Part shown: in pieces, positions 33,876-44,945 of the stretch
How positions within the stretch are numbered: the stretch's first letter is position 1
Layout of the letters: every line of letters begins with the position of its first letter
NCBI RefSeq assembly: GCF_034702125.1
Contig: NC_085872.1
Location: 32,595,376 to 32,659,375 of the forward strand
Source: Engraulis encrasicolus
Lineage: Eukaryota > Chordata > Actinopteri > Clupeiformes > Engraulidae
Length of the DNA stretch: 64,000 bases
Direction: 5' to 3'
The notes under the pieces: generated by a model
Seen by the model: the letters and a program-made list of their open reading frames with translations, nothing else
Database searches by the model: none
What the model was told of the DNA's origin: nothing
Program-made: the position numbers and the translations under genes

Positions 33876-34241
33876 GGGCCAAAACATACCAAGGCGGAAC
33901 GGAACGGTACCGGGACGAACGCGGTCTTTCTGCCAGTTAAGGCCGGCGTGTTTTTCTCTGCCTTTCACACTGACAGCGTCGGCGTGCGCGGCCAGTCCTA
34001 TTCAAAACCCTCCCCACAGCCAAAGCTAGCATGCTACTTTGCCATTCATTTGAACGAGACACCGCCGGTCGCCGGCGTGAAAAATACGCTCGAGTTCTAT
34101 TTTCCAAATGCAGCGCGGCGCGGACGCCCGACTACCGCCGGTTGGTGTGTAAGGACAGATAGGTTTCAATGTATTTTCACCGACGCCGGTAAAAAACGCT
34201 GCCGTTCCGCGACGCTTTACCGCCTTGGTGTGTAAGACCCC
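33876..34241 (+). mobile_element. Harbinger-type MITE, copy A (366 bp)
   Basis: Ends GGGCCAAAACATACCAAGGC and CGCCTTGGTGTGTAAGACCCC (inverted, diverged), flanked by TAA at 33873-33875 and 34242-34244. GC-rich interior with several GCCGGCG words. Two more copies lie at 47271-47613 (inverted) and 49141-49359. The left TAA is part of the TTAA bounding the 5.9-kb element, so the two elements share a target base block. Confidence 0.88.
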
Positions 34242-34367
34242 TAAAAGAGTGTTTACAACAGCTTATCATTTCCTACTGTTACCGGGAATTATGTTTAAGA
34301 AATGTAATATTAAAGCAAGATTTTTTTAAATGCAAGATTACTTTAATATAAATTGTACTCTTCCAAC

Positions 34368-36346
34368 AAGTGTTAATTTCGTCAACCACGACGATGACGA
34401 AAATATTTCATCAACGCCCCTTTTTCCATTGCCGATGACGCACTAAAAATTGCCTCCAGCAAATACAAATATGACAAAAATGAAAATATATTTTCGTCAA
34501 GGAGACTAAGACGAGACGAAATTTACAAGCCATGGACGAATGGACATTAAAAAATATAATTATTTATAATTAATTTGTAATTTGTAATTGTAATATAGGT
34601 CTAAGTGTCTTGAACTTCATAGGTGATTGCGCTGTTGCCTCGCTTGTCTCTGCTGGCAGCCAGTGCATGGCGCTCAGTCAGTAGTTCTGTATAGCCTAGT
34701 AGTTCAGTGAGTCCATTTAAGTTGAGTTTAGGTCCTAAAACATTCCCAGAGAAAGAGAAAAAATAGCCGACGTTGAGGGAAGTGTTAATTGTGAAACATG
34801 TTCAACAACCCTCTTGTCCATGAGGAAGACATGTGTTTCTGCAGTAATCACAGTTGCGCCAATCCTCCTCTGATACTGTCATGTTAAACCTCCTCGAGCT
34901 TCCACTAGCCTATTCTCCTTTTCACTGTGGCTGTCTTAGCCCGGCGTTCGTTGTCTGTTCTTTTTTGGTAATGTTTGCTATATTTGTTGTTTAACCATAT
35001 GAGTAGGCAGTTTGCAAGCAAATCGTGAAGGTCGGATTTGGGGATTTATTTAAATCAGTCACCGCGGGAGCGCGCGCCAGCAGGGGGAAAGTTGGCCTGT
35101 CTAAACACAGGCACGGCTTCTGCAGTTTTGAAAAGAATCAACGGATGAGCGATCGCTAAGGAGTTTTAAACTGTTGAGATTTGAAACGTGTTCTCGTCGA
35201 GAGCAACGCTATAAGACCCAAGGAAGTCGACAGCATTTCCATGCGTCTGCAGAGTCTTCCTAAGTTCCAAAAACTCTCGCATTGCCAATTGAAAACAAAA
35301 ACTGCTAACTTGCATTGTCTAACATCAGCAATATTTTATCTGACTCGTGGTCATCGGGAAGCCACTATCAGGGAGACTTCTTGAACTTCATGGATACATG
35401 GGATGTCTGGNCTTCCCACTGCTGGCAATCTGCAGGCTCTAACGGCTGTGATACATGTAAGCGAATTCCACCCGCTTTCAACCTGCTCGCTCGCCTCGCT
35501 TGGTGACGTAGCATCGTTTCCCGGTCAAATTAGCTTAGCTTAACAAATGCTGTGGTCAAACAACCGTCTCTCTTCAATCACAAACACTGTATGTACAAAT
35601 AAAAATGATGAAACAGGAGCGAATATATTGGTCACCTTAACCCAAGTGTCATTTATTTTAAAACCATCTGTGAAAAACGACAGATTGGCAGATTTGACAC
35701 CACCGAAATCAAAACAGCCTCCATTTTTAATATCCCAGTAGTGCTGGTGACGCACGTGACGTCATGGCGTTGAAAGCTCTCCCATTGGTTAACGCTTTGC
35801 GGTGCCGCTACATTTTTCAGCCAAGCTCAACTTTCTCGCCTCGCTCGCCCACCGCCCGCCACCCTCGCTTCCCTACGTCACCATCTCTCGCCTCTCTGCC
35901 GCGTCCCAACGGAAAATAATGGAACGCCACGCTTTTACCGCTTTGGAAGCGCCCTTGTAACACCTGCACCTGCACCTGGAAGTGTGTGTGTGATGCTCTT
36001 TTGCTCTAGTTCTATGATGTTGAAATGACTGATTTGGGTTTTGGTGGAAAATGACCAAGTAACAAGGTGAATATTTGCTGCAATAGGCTATATAAGTAAT
36101 ACTTTTTGAAATAACAATAGCCACGGTAGGTTATTTATTGTACACCACAATATTGGCTAAAATGACTAAAATTTTGACTAAAGTGACTAAAATTTGACTA
36201 TGACTAAAATTGATTTTCGTCATTTTGATGAAGCCCAAGACTAAATTGGGAAGGCAATGACTAAAATATGACTAAGACTAAAATTGATTTTCGTCATTGT
36301 GACTAATACTAAGACTAAATAAAAACAAGCTGACGAAATTAACACT
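34368..36346. mobile_element. hAT element (2 kb), TTAATTTCGTCA ends
   Basis: Ends AAGTGTTAATTTCGTCA and TGACGAAATTAACACT, flanks CTTCCAAC/CTTCCCAC (7 of 8). The 3' 220 bp contain repeated GACTAAAAT and TTTTCGTCAT words as subterminal motifs. The interior is GC-rich in places (35040-35110, 35740-35930) but no transposase was recognised. One ambiguous base lies at 35411. Confidence 0.85.
35411..35411. other. Ambiguous base (n)
   Basis: A single undetermined base in the assembly inside the hAT element. Confidence 1.
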
Positions 36347-36440
36347 CTTCCCACAAGAGTGATTGCCTCAGACGATAACTTGTTCATCTTGTGCTGGAGG
36401 AAGTAATTTTTGGTTCTGGAGAAGCAAGACCCTTTGCTGC

Positions 36441-36637
36441 CAGTGTTGACAGATGTGTCTGACCAAATCCCGCCCAAGAGCTTCTCAAAAACCGCCAAAA
36501 TGCGCTAAATTCTGCCCTAAATTAACAAATTACATTGACTTCTACGGGCCCAAAACGGCTGGGAAAAAGCCAAATGGCCACTTTCCCCCCGTTTTTACCT
36601 GCAGACGCTCATCCCAAGTAGCCATCTGGCAACACTT
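36441..36637. mobile_element. hAT MITE (197 bp), CAGTGTTG ends
   Basis: Left end CAGTGTTGACAGAT, right end ATCTGGCAACACTT, flanks TTTGCTGC/CTTGCTGC (7 of 8). Same subfamily as 39731-39947 and 44087-44296 (shared TGTCTGACCAAATCCCGCCC). Confidence 0.9.
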
Positions 36638-36681
36638 CTTGCTGCAGTGCCAGCAGATCCTCTCCAGGCTTTGGTCTACAG

Positions 36682-37405
36682 CAAGGGTGGGCAATTATTT
36701 TGGAATAATGTAATATTGACTGGAGGGACGGATGTTGCCGGCAACTTGCCCTTTGTCAACCATAAGAAATAGTGTACACAGACACTGTTTTCAACTTTGC
36801 CATTCCTGCACATTATATGAATTGTATTTAGATGTAGCTTATGTCGTGAACTTTGGGGAGATGATCTACATGTGGACATCTATGAATGACATAATTTTTG
36901 TGTTATTATCTGGTATTATGACGTCATTATGACATCATCTGATTATAATGCCCAAAATCTCGCCATAATGTTTTTTCCATCAAATTTAGGTAATGCACTT
37001 AAATTTTAATGATTACATGCTTCAGACCACTTAAATGCTCACAAAGCTGTCTGATGCTAATGGAAATAACACAAAATATGAAAAAGGAACAATAATGAGA
37101 CTTACATCAGTGATTTTCAATCAGACATACCTGTCAGAAAACCGTTGCCATGGCAACGGCAAAAATGATAAACATAATCTTTTGGTACTAAACTGTAGCA
37201 AACTAAATTTTAGGAAAAGTCACCAAGTTTCGTAGTCATAGCTTAAGTCGTTAAGAAATTACACGACATCAAAGTTGGTGCGGGCACTTTTAGCCCCCCC
37301 CCCCCCCCCCCCCCCCCAGTCTGGATAGGGTTAAGGCTCAGGGGGCCACATGAAATGGCTCAGCGGGCCGCATGTGACCACCGGGCCTGAATTTGCCCAC
37401 ATCTA
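36682..37405. mobile_element. hAT MITE (724 bp), GGGTGGGCAA ends
   Basis: Left CAAGGGTGGGCAATTA and right TGAATTTGCCCACATCTA are flanked by a perfect GTCTACAG duplication (36674-36681, 37406-37413). A poly-C run of about 28 bases lies at 37292-37318. Non-coding. Confidence 0.85.
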
Positions 37406-37442
37406 GTCTACAGTGTCAGAAAACAGAAACACAAATTAGATT

Positions 37443-37560
37443 CAGTGTTGCCAAATTAGCGACTTTGTCGCTAGATTTAACGACTTTTTGACTGCCCCGG
37501 CGATAAAAGACCTCATCTAGCACCTTCAGCGAATTTTAGGTGCATCTGGCGACTTTTCAT
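37443..37560. mobile_element. hAT MITE left-end fragment
   Basis: Begins CAGTGTTGCCAAATTAGCGA and continues with GCGACTTT/TCGCTAG words, then is cut off near 37560. The following 37561-38240 shows no gene. Confidence 0.6.
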
Positions 37561-38240
37561 AACGTGCATCTGTTAGGTTTAAACCCCCCAACACCTATAA
37601 AACAGTAAACAAGAAAACACACAGAGAATTGAATTCAGTTCATGCGCATGGAGAGCGAGTACAGAGACTGAGCATTACAATCTCCAAAGTCACTCTGCCC
37701 TGTCTCTGCCTCTCCATGCTATTTCTTTAGGAATGCCCTAACACATGTGTGTTCCATCCACTGAGGGGAGGGGAGAGCTAAGCTTGGTAGGAACACAAGT
37801 ATCTAGTTTGAAGTTGAAACATCTATTGTAAGATAAAGGAAGGGAGGTATCCTCCCTTAACGGCTCTTTGTAATACAAGGTCATAGAATACGTAGATGTT
37901 GCTATGTTGATGTACGAGGCCAAACATGTTTTTGCAGAGATGCATTTTGGGAGTAACCACAGCTGCAGCTTTAGATTAATTTCTCACGCACTCAATAGTT
38001 TTTTTTACAGTGTCAGCACATCCTGTGCTCTTGTGGTATGCGCTGAAGCGTGCACAACATCATACAATGTATCAGATAGTTCTTAGCAAGGCTTTGTTTC
38101 TAACATAGAATACATGTATTTACATCTTGGTTTCAACAGCATCTCTAGTGACAAATTCGTAGTTTTCCCCAAAAAATTTGACTCTGCGCTGCCGTCAGAA
38201 GTGTTTCCCACGGTTAAGTAGGGCTGCAGATTAGCTCTTT

Positions 38241-38600
38241 TTTTTTTTTTTTCCCTCCTTTATTTTACTAGGGTAAAAACACATAGAGGCAGTTGCCTCT
38301 TTTTCAAGTGTGCCCTAGCCAAAAGAGCAGCAAAAACGCAAACGGACTCCATACGACACACAGTACAGACAGAAACAAACAAGTCACAAAGACAACATAT
38401 CCAGACAGCAAAGCATAAAAGATTGAGACATAAAAACATGCAGGACATAACAAAAACATGCAAGCAAGACAAACAGCGCTCATCAATAAAATACACAACA
38501 AGGACATAACAAGAAGCATAGACCAATGCAGATACTTACAGGATGAAAATAAGACATGCTACGCTGATTTTTTTTTTGATCTCCAAAAAGTAGCTAGCAC
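38241..38600 (-). mobile_element. Retroposon 3' fragment with poly(A)
   Basis: Read on the reverse strand, about 340 bp of non-coding sequence ends with CTAGTAAAATAAAGGAGGG followed by a 14-bp poly(A) (a T-run at about 38241-38254 on this strand). This is the form of a 5'-truncated LINE or SINE insertion. Family not determined. Confidence 0.45.
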
Positions 38601-38627
38601 CGATTTACTGAGGATGAAAGCATTTGG

Positions 38628-38964
38628 TAGGGCTGCACAATTAATCGAAAATCGTGATAAATTAGTGAAATCGAAGTCGAAATTTGAATCGTGATTGAAT
38701 TGTGACAATAGTGACCTACTTTTGAGAGCGTCCAAAATCTGTCCACCTAAGTTTCATGCTATTGCCTTAACATAATTATTACAATTAATTTTATTTTGCT
38801 CATCCTGTATATAGTTCATTCTTGGTTATATTTCATCTTGTTATAGTTGTTTTTTTTGTTTTTTTAAATCAGCAAAATATCAACTATCGTGATTAATAAT
38901 TGTGATTACGATTTTGACGAAAATAACAGTGATTTTGATTTTTTTCCATTATCGTGCAGCCCTA
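38628..38964. mobile_element. hAT MITE (337 bp), TAGGGCTGCACAAT ends
   Basis: Inverted ends TAGGGCTGCACAAT/ATCGTGCAGCCCTA, flanks GCATTTGG/GCATTTGA (7 of 8). The interior repeats AATCG(T/A)GAT words. Common fish type. Confidence 0.92.
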
Positions 38965-39730
38965 GCATTTGAGCACGTTTTCTGTAGATCAACGTGCCGT
39001 ATGTGACGCCCCAGACAGCACACTTATGTCAGGGTTTCAAATTGAAACATCACAGGTAGCCTATTCGTTTTAATTTCTAACAACCATGTAAAAATTGCAA
39101 ATAAAGGTTAGAAATGCTAGGCCTGTTTATATTACAGTGAGATATTATATTACAGAGATAGCAACTATCAAGACAAGACACTTCTGGTGAGTCACACTTC
39201 GTTAGTGGATATTAAACTGTAGGAAGGCCTGTTGATAAACAAAATAAAATATTTAAAAAATATATTTTATCAGATTGCTTCTTTGGTCCAGTTCAAATGG
39301 TGAGGTGCAGAGAGGTGGAAGGCCGGTCAAAGGGGCTTGGCGGGCTGCATCCTAGGCCTACCGGACAAGTAGTGTACAATTAGGCCTAGGCCAGGAGTGG
39401 CCTACACTTGGGTGCTCTCTTGACTTGCTTTTATTCTGTGAGTCTTGAAGTGTTGGAAGTGAATTTCTGTGCAAACAGATGTTATCTTATTTTATCTTAT
39501 CTAACACTCTAGAGGAAGTAAAGGCCTGTCGGCGCCTTATCTGTTGCTTCTGCCTTATCTGTCGCTCTTGTCAACTGATTGGCTGAAATGAATGATCCAT
39601 GGTTTAGAGTCTGTCCGGGTTTTCGCCTGTTCATAAACAATCGTATTTTAAGTTTTCCTGGTAGACTCTTCGATTTTATTTAAAAACAAAGCACTGTGAA
39701 GTAAAACTTTAACAATCAAAATCGCGTGGC

Positions 39731-39947
39731 CAGTGTTGCCAGATGTGTCTGACCAAATCCCGCCCAAAAGGTTCTCAAAAACCGCCAAAATGCGCTAAAT
39801 TCCGCCCAAATTCAACAAATTACATTGACTTATATGGGCCTAAAACGGCAAAAAAAAAAAAAAAAAGCCAAATGGCCAATTTTTGCCCGCCGACGCTCAT
39901 CCCAAGTAGCCCAATTGGGCGGGCACCCGCCCAATCTGGCAACACTG
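39731..39947. mobile_element. hAT MITE (217 bp), CAGTGTTGCCAGAT ends
   Basis: Perfect inverted ends CAGTGTTGCCAGAT/ATCTGGCAACACTG, flanks CGCGTGGC/CGCGCGGC (7 of 8). Confidence 0.94.
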
Positions 39948-40635
39948 CGCGCGGCATTCAACAATCCAAAACGCGCCGCATTTATCGATCTTGATGCACT
40001 GAAATGAATTTCGACACAGGCTTGTTATACCTACTGATTTACTGCTAAGCTAATGAATCACGTTGTGTGTGTAACAACTATACGTTAAGTTACATTGGCT
40101 GCGAAATATTTTACATCTGTAATATTCTTTTTTACATATATAATCTATCTATACTATTTCCACGATGACCTTGATCCCCACAGATACCACGTAAAACGCT
40201 AAAATACGAGGAAATGCGATCATCAACTAAATGTTGACTATGACAGACAAAGCAAGCAATACACTGGATTACATTAACTTGCTTTTCGTTTTACCTGCAA
40301 TTACAATAACTGTTCCCTATAACTAAACAACGTTAAAATACTACTAGGTGCAAGCTTGCAAGAGGTTGAATGTATATTAATTAATTTGCTACAAAGATTA
40401 GGCCTATAAAAGAAGACAATTTGTTCTCCTCTGTAGGCCTATTACAACTTCAGGAGTGAAATAAAAGGGACACCAGTAGTTTATCTCAACTTTATTTTGA
40501 ATTCCCAGATAGCCTACATGCCATTCTAAATAGCCTAACCTGAAAATAATGTACAGTTCATAAAATAAATAAAATAGAAAGTCCCAGAAATGAAGAGGTG
40601 TTGAATCACATGATTTTATTATTTATTTTTATTTA

Positions 40636-40692
40636 TATTGCACTTAGCTGATGCTTTCATTTATTCAAAGCGACTTGCTCCCACCCTACTGT
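40636..40692. repeat. Fish repeat core (GATGCTTTCATTTATTCAAAG)
   Basis: A short block resembling a very common teleost interspersed repeat core (GCTTTTATCCAAAGCGACTT). It is isolated, without clear ends. The region 39948-41206 otherwise shows no gene. Confidence 0.35.
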
Positions 40693-41210
40693 CAAATAAG
40701 TTGCTTTGGCTACCCCTAATCCTAGTGTGGTGTGCGTAGGTGTGACTTGGTAGCTGACTGACTACTTGGCGTTATTAACCAATAACTGCAGTGACAACTG
40801 AACGTTATTACCCAAAATCTACAGCTCATGTGTGTCTTGATTATAATTCTATTTGTTTGCCTGCGCTTTGTGCGCTTACCTAGCTATTAGCTCACGGTCG
40901 CGACACTGACTTTCACCGTTACAAAATGCTTATTTGTGTGAGCTCAGTGCTGTGGTAGTCTAAATTTGTACTCTTGTCATTTTGTTTACATAAAGAGAGT
41001 TGTAGCCTAATATGATCCAATATTCTTTCCACTGCGTTTTAACTTTTCCACTGTCAGGGCATGCAAATAACACGTAAGCACGCTTTGAAAGACAAAATGG
41101 CTACAGGACGCAGGGTACGACATGGATCATGCATGATGGCCATTAGTTCTAACAATTGTCAAAGTCAAAGACAAAATGGCTGTCCCACAATCGAGTAGTA
41201 GCAATGTAAA

Positions 41211-41300
41211 TACCGCCATTGGATTACATGCTACGATTTTCGGCTGAAAACGCCGTTGAGGTCCCATGAAATCGGGGGAAGTGACGTCACTTTCGAGCTC
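41211..41300. mobile_element. Right-end fragment of TA-flanked MITE
   Basis: Matches the last ~95 bp of 43200-43608 (TACCGCCATTGGATTACATG to ACTTTCGAGCTC) and is followed by TA. Left part absent. Confidence 0.85.
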
Positions 41301-41501
41301 TATTCGCATTGGCTCACGGGACAGGTTCCTTCGCAAAACATTTAAAAAATATATATAAAACCTGTGGTTACACGTACTGAATAGCACTGAAGTGCTCACA
41401 TGGGGGAGACAGAGAGACGAAGCAAGACAGTCAATTTAAATCAAATATATTTTATTGTGTAGGCCATAAACAGGCGTTGACACACAGCCCCCTCGTGTCC
41501 C

Positions 41502-41729
41502 TCAAAATAAAAAGAAAATCGTCCATGTCATCATAATTTGTGAAACGAAAGAAAAAAATATCCCTGAGGTCCTCCTGTTCCTCCAGGGTGGAGGCGACAA
41601 TAGGCTGGTGTCCCCACCAGCCCCACCATCCTCTCCATATTTTGTAACACCCACTCCAGCGCCGGCTTTGTCTCGGACAAGGGCGAGGGCGACCTCCTCT
41701 TCCTCCACCTCCGACATGTCCATGTACAT
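41502..41729 (-). other. Unidentified acidic N-terminal-like frame
   Basis: A reverse-strand ATG frame of 75 codons begins MYMDMSEVEEEEVALALVRD in locally GC-rich DNA, with an AATAAA-type signal on the same strand near 41450. It could be a first exon of a transposon protein, since Harbinger proteins often start with such acidic runs. No conserved domain is visible. Confidence 0.25.
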
Positions 41730-41792
41730 CTAGTAAAATGAAAAGTCAAACTCTATATTAGACTTTGTAAGACTATACTACCTGTCACTTAA

Positions 41793-42202
41793 AGGGACAG
41801 TTTGGTCAATTTCAACATGCAGTTGTATTGCTCACGCTACCCTTGACTTGTCAGTACCTGGTGATGCCACATTTTTCGGCTCAGCCCTTTCCGAGATATG
41901 AGCAATTCTAATGGGGGCAGCGTTTGTTTACAATTTTAAAAAATGAAACATAGGCCAACTCCAAATATTTTCCCAAAAGGTACTGCTGTTTGCTAGTTGT
42001 CTGCTGATGTTTTATAACCTTTTGGATGTTTTTGGGAATAAATAAAAATGTTTTTTTGAAATGTAAACAAAGAGCTGCCCCCATTACAATGACTAGGATC
42101 TCGGAAACGGCTGAAGAAGAAGAAAAACAAATCTCAGGCACTGACAAGTCCAGGGTAGTGTGAGCATTACAACTGCATGTTGAAATTGACCAAACTGTCC
42201 CT
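41793..42202. mobile_element. TTAA-flanked MITE with ~160-bp inverted arms
   Basis: TTAA at 41789-41792 and 42203-42206. Ends AGGGACAGTTTGGTCAA/TTGACCAAACTGTCCCT are perfect and the arms continue imperfectly for about 160 bp on each side. This is a palindromic MITE of the TTAA class (Kolobok or piggyBac). Confidence 0.92.
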
Positions 42203-43135
42203 TTAACACTGGGCTTGTCAAAGTGAGTCAAATTGAGGAAGTTACATCGTGAATTTGTTGATTTGACCGACACAACCAATTGCGCTTCAATCTTGGTTGA
42301 GCCGGGTTACTTGCCCATCTTATTATTCATTTATTTGTCTTGTATTCAAAGGGCAGTCTTGCGACATGGACTACCCATGAACTAATTTGATAGATGAGTA
42401 GCTTTGATTTGACAAATGGCGCTGTTCAGGAATTATGTTCCCTCAAAAGAAGATGCGTTTTTTTCTCCTCAGAAAGAAGCGTCATCTTCAGATCTGACGG
42501 ACACGGTTTAAAACAATCCCACAAATTCAATAAACTTAAGCGTCTTTCTCACAATAACTCAAAATAACTGATAATTATGTAAATGACTCCGTACACTACA
42601 CATAGATAAGCTGGCAGGTATCTTACTGTTTAATGCCGGTAAGTTAATGCTAGCACGGACCCGTTAAATGAACGTGAATGACTAAAAACTTTAGAAATAT
42701 ACTTTTTAGATGTACCGTTACATACAAGGTTAGTCTATGACGTTAAATAGTTCTTACATACATATATATATATATGTGTGTGTGTATATATCATATCCCA
42801 GTTACGTACATTATATTCTGCAGGGATATTCTCAATGAATGAATGAATGAAAAAATCCTGTCAGGGAGCGGAGCAGTTAACTGCAGCCTTTTGTTTACAG
42901 TTGTTACCAGGGCAACGCAGCTAGGACCCCAAAGCGACAGATAAGGCAGAAGCGACAGATAAGGCGCCGACAAGGCCTATCCAAACTGTCTTTAAAAAAT
43001 TTAGGCCGTAAGATGCCTAAAAAAATAATAATTTCAGGACAATATTGATACTTGAATTGGGGCATATTGTTGATTCAAGCCATAGATAAATAGATAAATG
43101 ACGGCATGCTAGTCATTGGCTAAGCGCAGACTTAC

Positions 43136-43685
43136 TGAGAAGAGCGTGGTGGGTGGGCGTCGACTTGAGGCCCGTCTTCTCTCCCCTGCCACACCAATAG
43201 AGCTCGAAAGTCCCGCCCCTTAGTTCCGCGTTTCACGGGACCTAAGCTGACCATCTAACAACGTGGTAGCGAGTAAATATCTTCTGATCTCAGTCATGAT
43301 ATGCGCTGGGCTACAAATATGCTGTTTAAGATGATAGATAAAGATTATTCATGCAGAAGTATCAATGTTTTGTTCCGAGACCGTCGGCATGAAAAATGTG
43401 AAGAAACACCGCTTTCTAAAAAATGTGGGGGTTCATACGAAAAATTAAGCAAAAATATCAGAAACAACATATATGGAGCTCGTGGCACAACTCGAAGGGG
43501 ATCGAAATGCCATTTTAATACCGCCATTGGATTACATGCTACGATTTTCGGCTAAAAACGCCGTTGAGGTCCCATGAAATCGGGGGAAGTGACGTCACTT
43601 TCGAGCTCTATTAAGCTGGGTGGCCAGGTCTTGGTGGATGGCCTTGGCGCACTGTCTCCTTCACACTCCTCCCTCCAGCCAGCGA
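43136..43685 (-). pseudogene. DUF4806 gene B, exon 3 split by a MITE
   Basis: On the reverse strand, 43685-43611 encodes GGRSVKETVR and, after a one-base shift, AKAIHQDLATQLN. The MITE 43200-43608 follows, and coding resumes at 43197 to end at a CTCA|GTAAGT donor (exon end 43136). This matches exon 3 of gene A in content. The acceptor of this exon has no clear AG. The shift and the insertion make it non-functional. The last exon is not found; the 3.4-kb element begins just beyond. Confidence 0.7.
43200..43608. mobile_element. TA-flanked MITE (409 bp), GAGCTCGAAAGT ends
   Basis: Perfect inverted ends GAGCTCGAAAGT/ACTTTCGAGCTC with TA on both sides (43198-43199, 43609-43610). TA duplication is as in Tc1/mariner. 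Fragments at 9301-9383 and 41211-41300. Inserted in an exon of DUF4806 gene B. Confidence 0.93.
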
Positions 43686-43799
43686 CAGTTTACTTATCTG
43701 TCAAATGAAATAAACCCAACACCTCAGTTTCAACACCTGCTGCATGTCTGGCGATAACATTTTCGTTGTTTGCATTTGTGAGTCGTGGATGAGAATTAC

Positions 43800-43991
43800 C
43801 ATTTGTGTCCTGAAGGACCCGTCATTTTGCATCAAATGCTCGCAGATCCTCCACTGTCTGCAGTGGCAGCATGGGCAAACTGGTTGGCGCTTCTCTGGCT
43901 GCCCCTGGATGGCCTTTTTGGAGGAGGGATACTATATAATCCATTTTTTGGTGGAGTTCCCCCACCTGCTCCATGAGATATCGCTCCACTG
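43800..43991 (-). pseudogene. DUF4806 gene B, coiled-coil exon
   Basis: After a CTGTAG acceptor, the reverse strand encodes VERYLMEQVGELHQKMDYI and LPLQTVEDLRAFDAK, the start of a DUF4806 domain. It then needs a one-base shift at an A-run (near 43829) to read DGSFRTQM, ending at a GTAATT donor. The entering phase is the same as in gene A exon 2, supporting common gene structure. Confidence 0.75.
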
Positions 43992-44086
43992 CTACAGAAA
44001 AGATGCAGCCTATTAAGACAAACTCAACACTATTTCACTGACAACAGAAACCTGACCATACCTGTACATGCAGTGGGGGCTGCTGC

Positions 44087-44296
44087 CATTGTTGCCAGAT
44101 GTGTCTGACCAAATCCCGCCCAAAAGGTTCTCAAAAACCGCCAAAATGCGCTAAATTCCGCACAAATTCAACAAATTACATTGACTTCTATGGGCCCAAA
44201 ACGGCTTAAAAAAACGCCAAATGGCCAATTTTCCCCAGCCGACGCTCATCCCAAGTAGCCCAATTGGGCGGTCACCCGCCCAATCTGGCAACACTG
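44087..44296. mobile_element. hAT MITE (210 bp) in intron of DUF4806 gene B
   Basis: Ends CATTGTTGCCAGAT/ATCTGGCAACACTG, flanked by GGCTGCTGC on both sides (8-9 bp). Confidence 0.9.
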
Positions 44297-44395
44297 GGCT
44301 GCTGCACGCGTTTGATCTGTGGAGGTGGGATGGGGAAAGAATTTAGCAACAGGGACAGCGTCCCGAATCGATATGAATAAAATATTACACACTGC

Positions 44396-44880
44396 TGACG
44401 TTGTTGATCTCCTGGGATCTCTGGGTGGTGGCTACTAAAGAAATGAAATGGAAAAAGATAACTAAGACAGATTTTAAAAGTTTCTCTTACAGTTCTGGTG
44501 TCATTTTTGAACTGCTTACAAGCTGCTTACAAGCTTGTAATGTAAAGTACTAACTGTGATGCCTCTGTGTTTATTTACCATACTTACATTCACAAGGGTT
44601 TTCCAATTGTTCTTCATCGGTTTCTGAAAATGCACAGAAGAAGACTGATACCACAAAAAAAAAAGAAAGGGAAAAAATGATTTGTAAGTGATAGAGTGTG
44701 TGTGTCATCTTACCGGTGTCTTCAGGATTATTGGCAATATCCCTCCAATTAATAGTAGATACTGTGAAAAAAAAAAATACACAGTGAAATGTTCAAATAC
44801 AGCAGGCTTGGTGCTCTTAAAACATGTGTGGCATATGTAGGCTTTAGAAACTTACAGTCGTGACCTGTGGCCATGTGCTC
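44396..44880 (-). pseudogene. DUF4806 gene B, candidate 5' exons
   Basis: Reverse-strand exon-like pieces with AG acceptor and GT donor: about 44880-44850 (ends at GTAAGT), 44762-44713 (INWRDIANNPED), 44624-44589 (ETDEEQLENP, donor GTAAGT) and 44437-44396. Small acidic exons ahead of the coiled-coil exon are typical of DUF4806 genes. Each is short, so the support is mainly the ordered splice sites. Confidence 0.45.
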
Positions 44881-44945
44881 CACATTCCTACTCTATCTCA
44901 GACATCCATGTCATACATTTGTATTATTACACGATAACAGTAATA

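Larger units (their letters stand above)
39521..42978. mobile_element. 3.4-kb element with 46-bp TIRs (CTTATCTGT repeats)
   Basis: The left end 39521-39566 and right end 42933-42978 are inverted repeats with about two mismatches. Each contains two copies of CCTTATCTGT(C/T)GCT. The target duplication could not be fixed. Inside are a hAT MITE (39731), a partial TA-MITE (41211), a TTAA MITE (41793) and a short unexplained reverse-strand frame (41729-41502). No transposase is recognised and the superfamily is unknown. It lies immediately 3' of DUF4806 gene B. Confidence 0.65.

Noticed and set aside
38210..38240. A second TAGGGCTGCA hAT end at about 38218
   Set aside because: Only about 12 bases match and no opposite end or 8-bp duplication is found.
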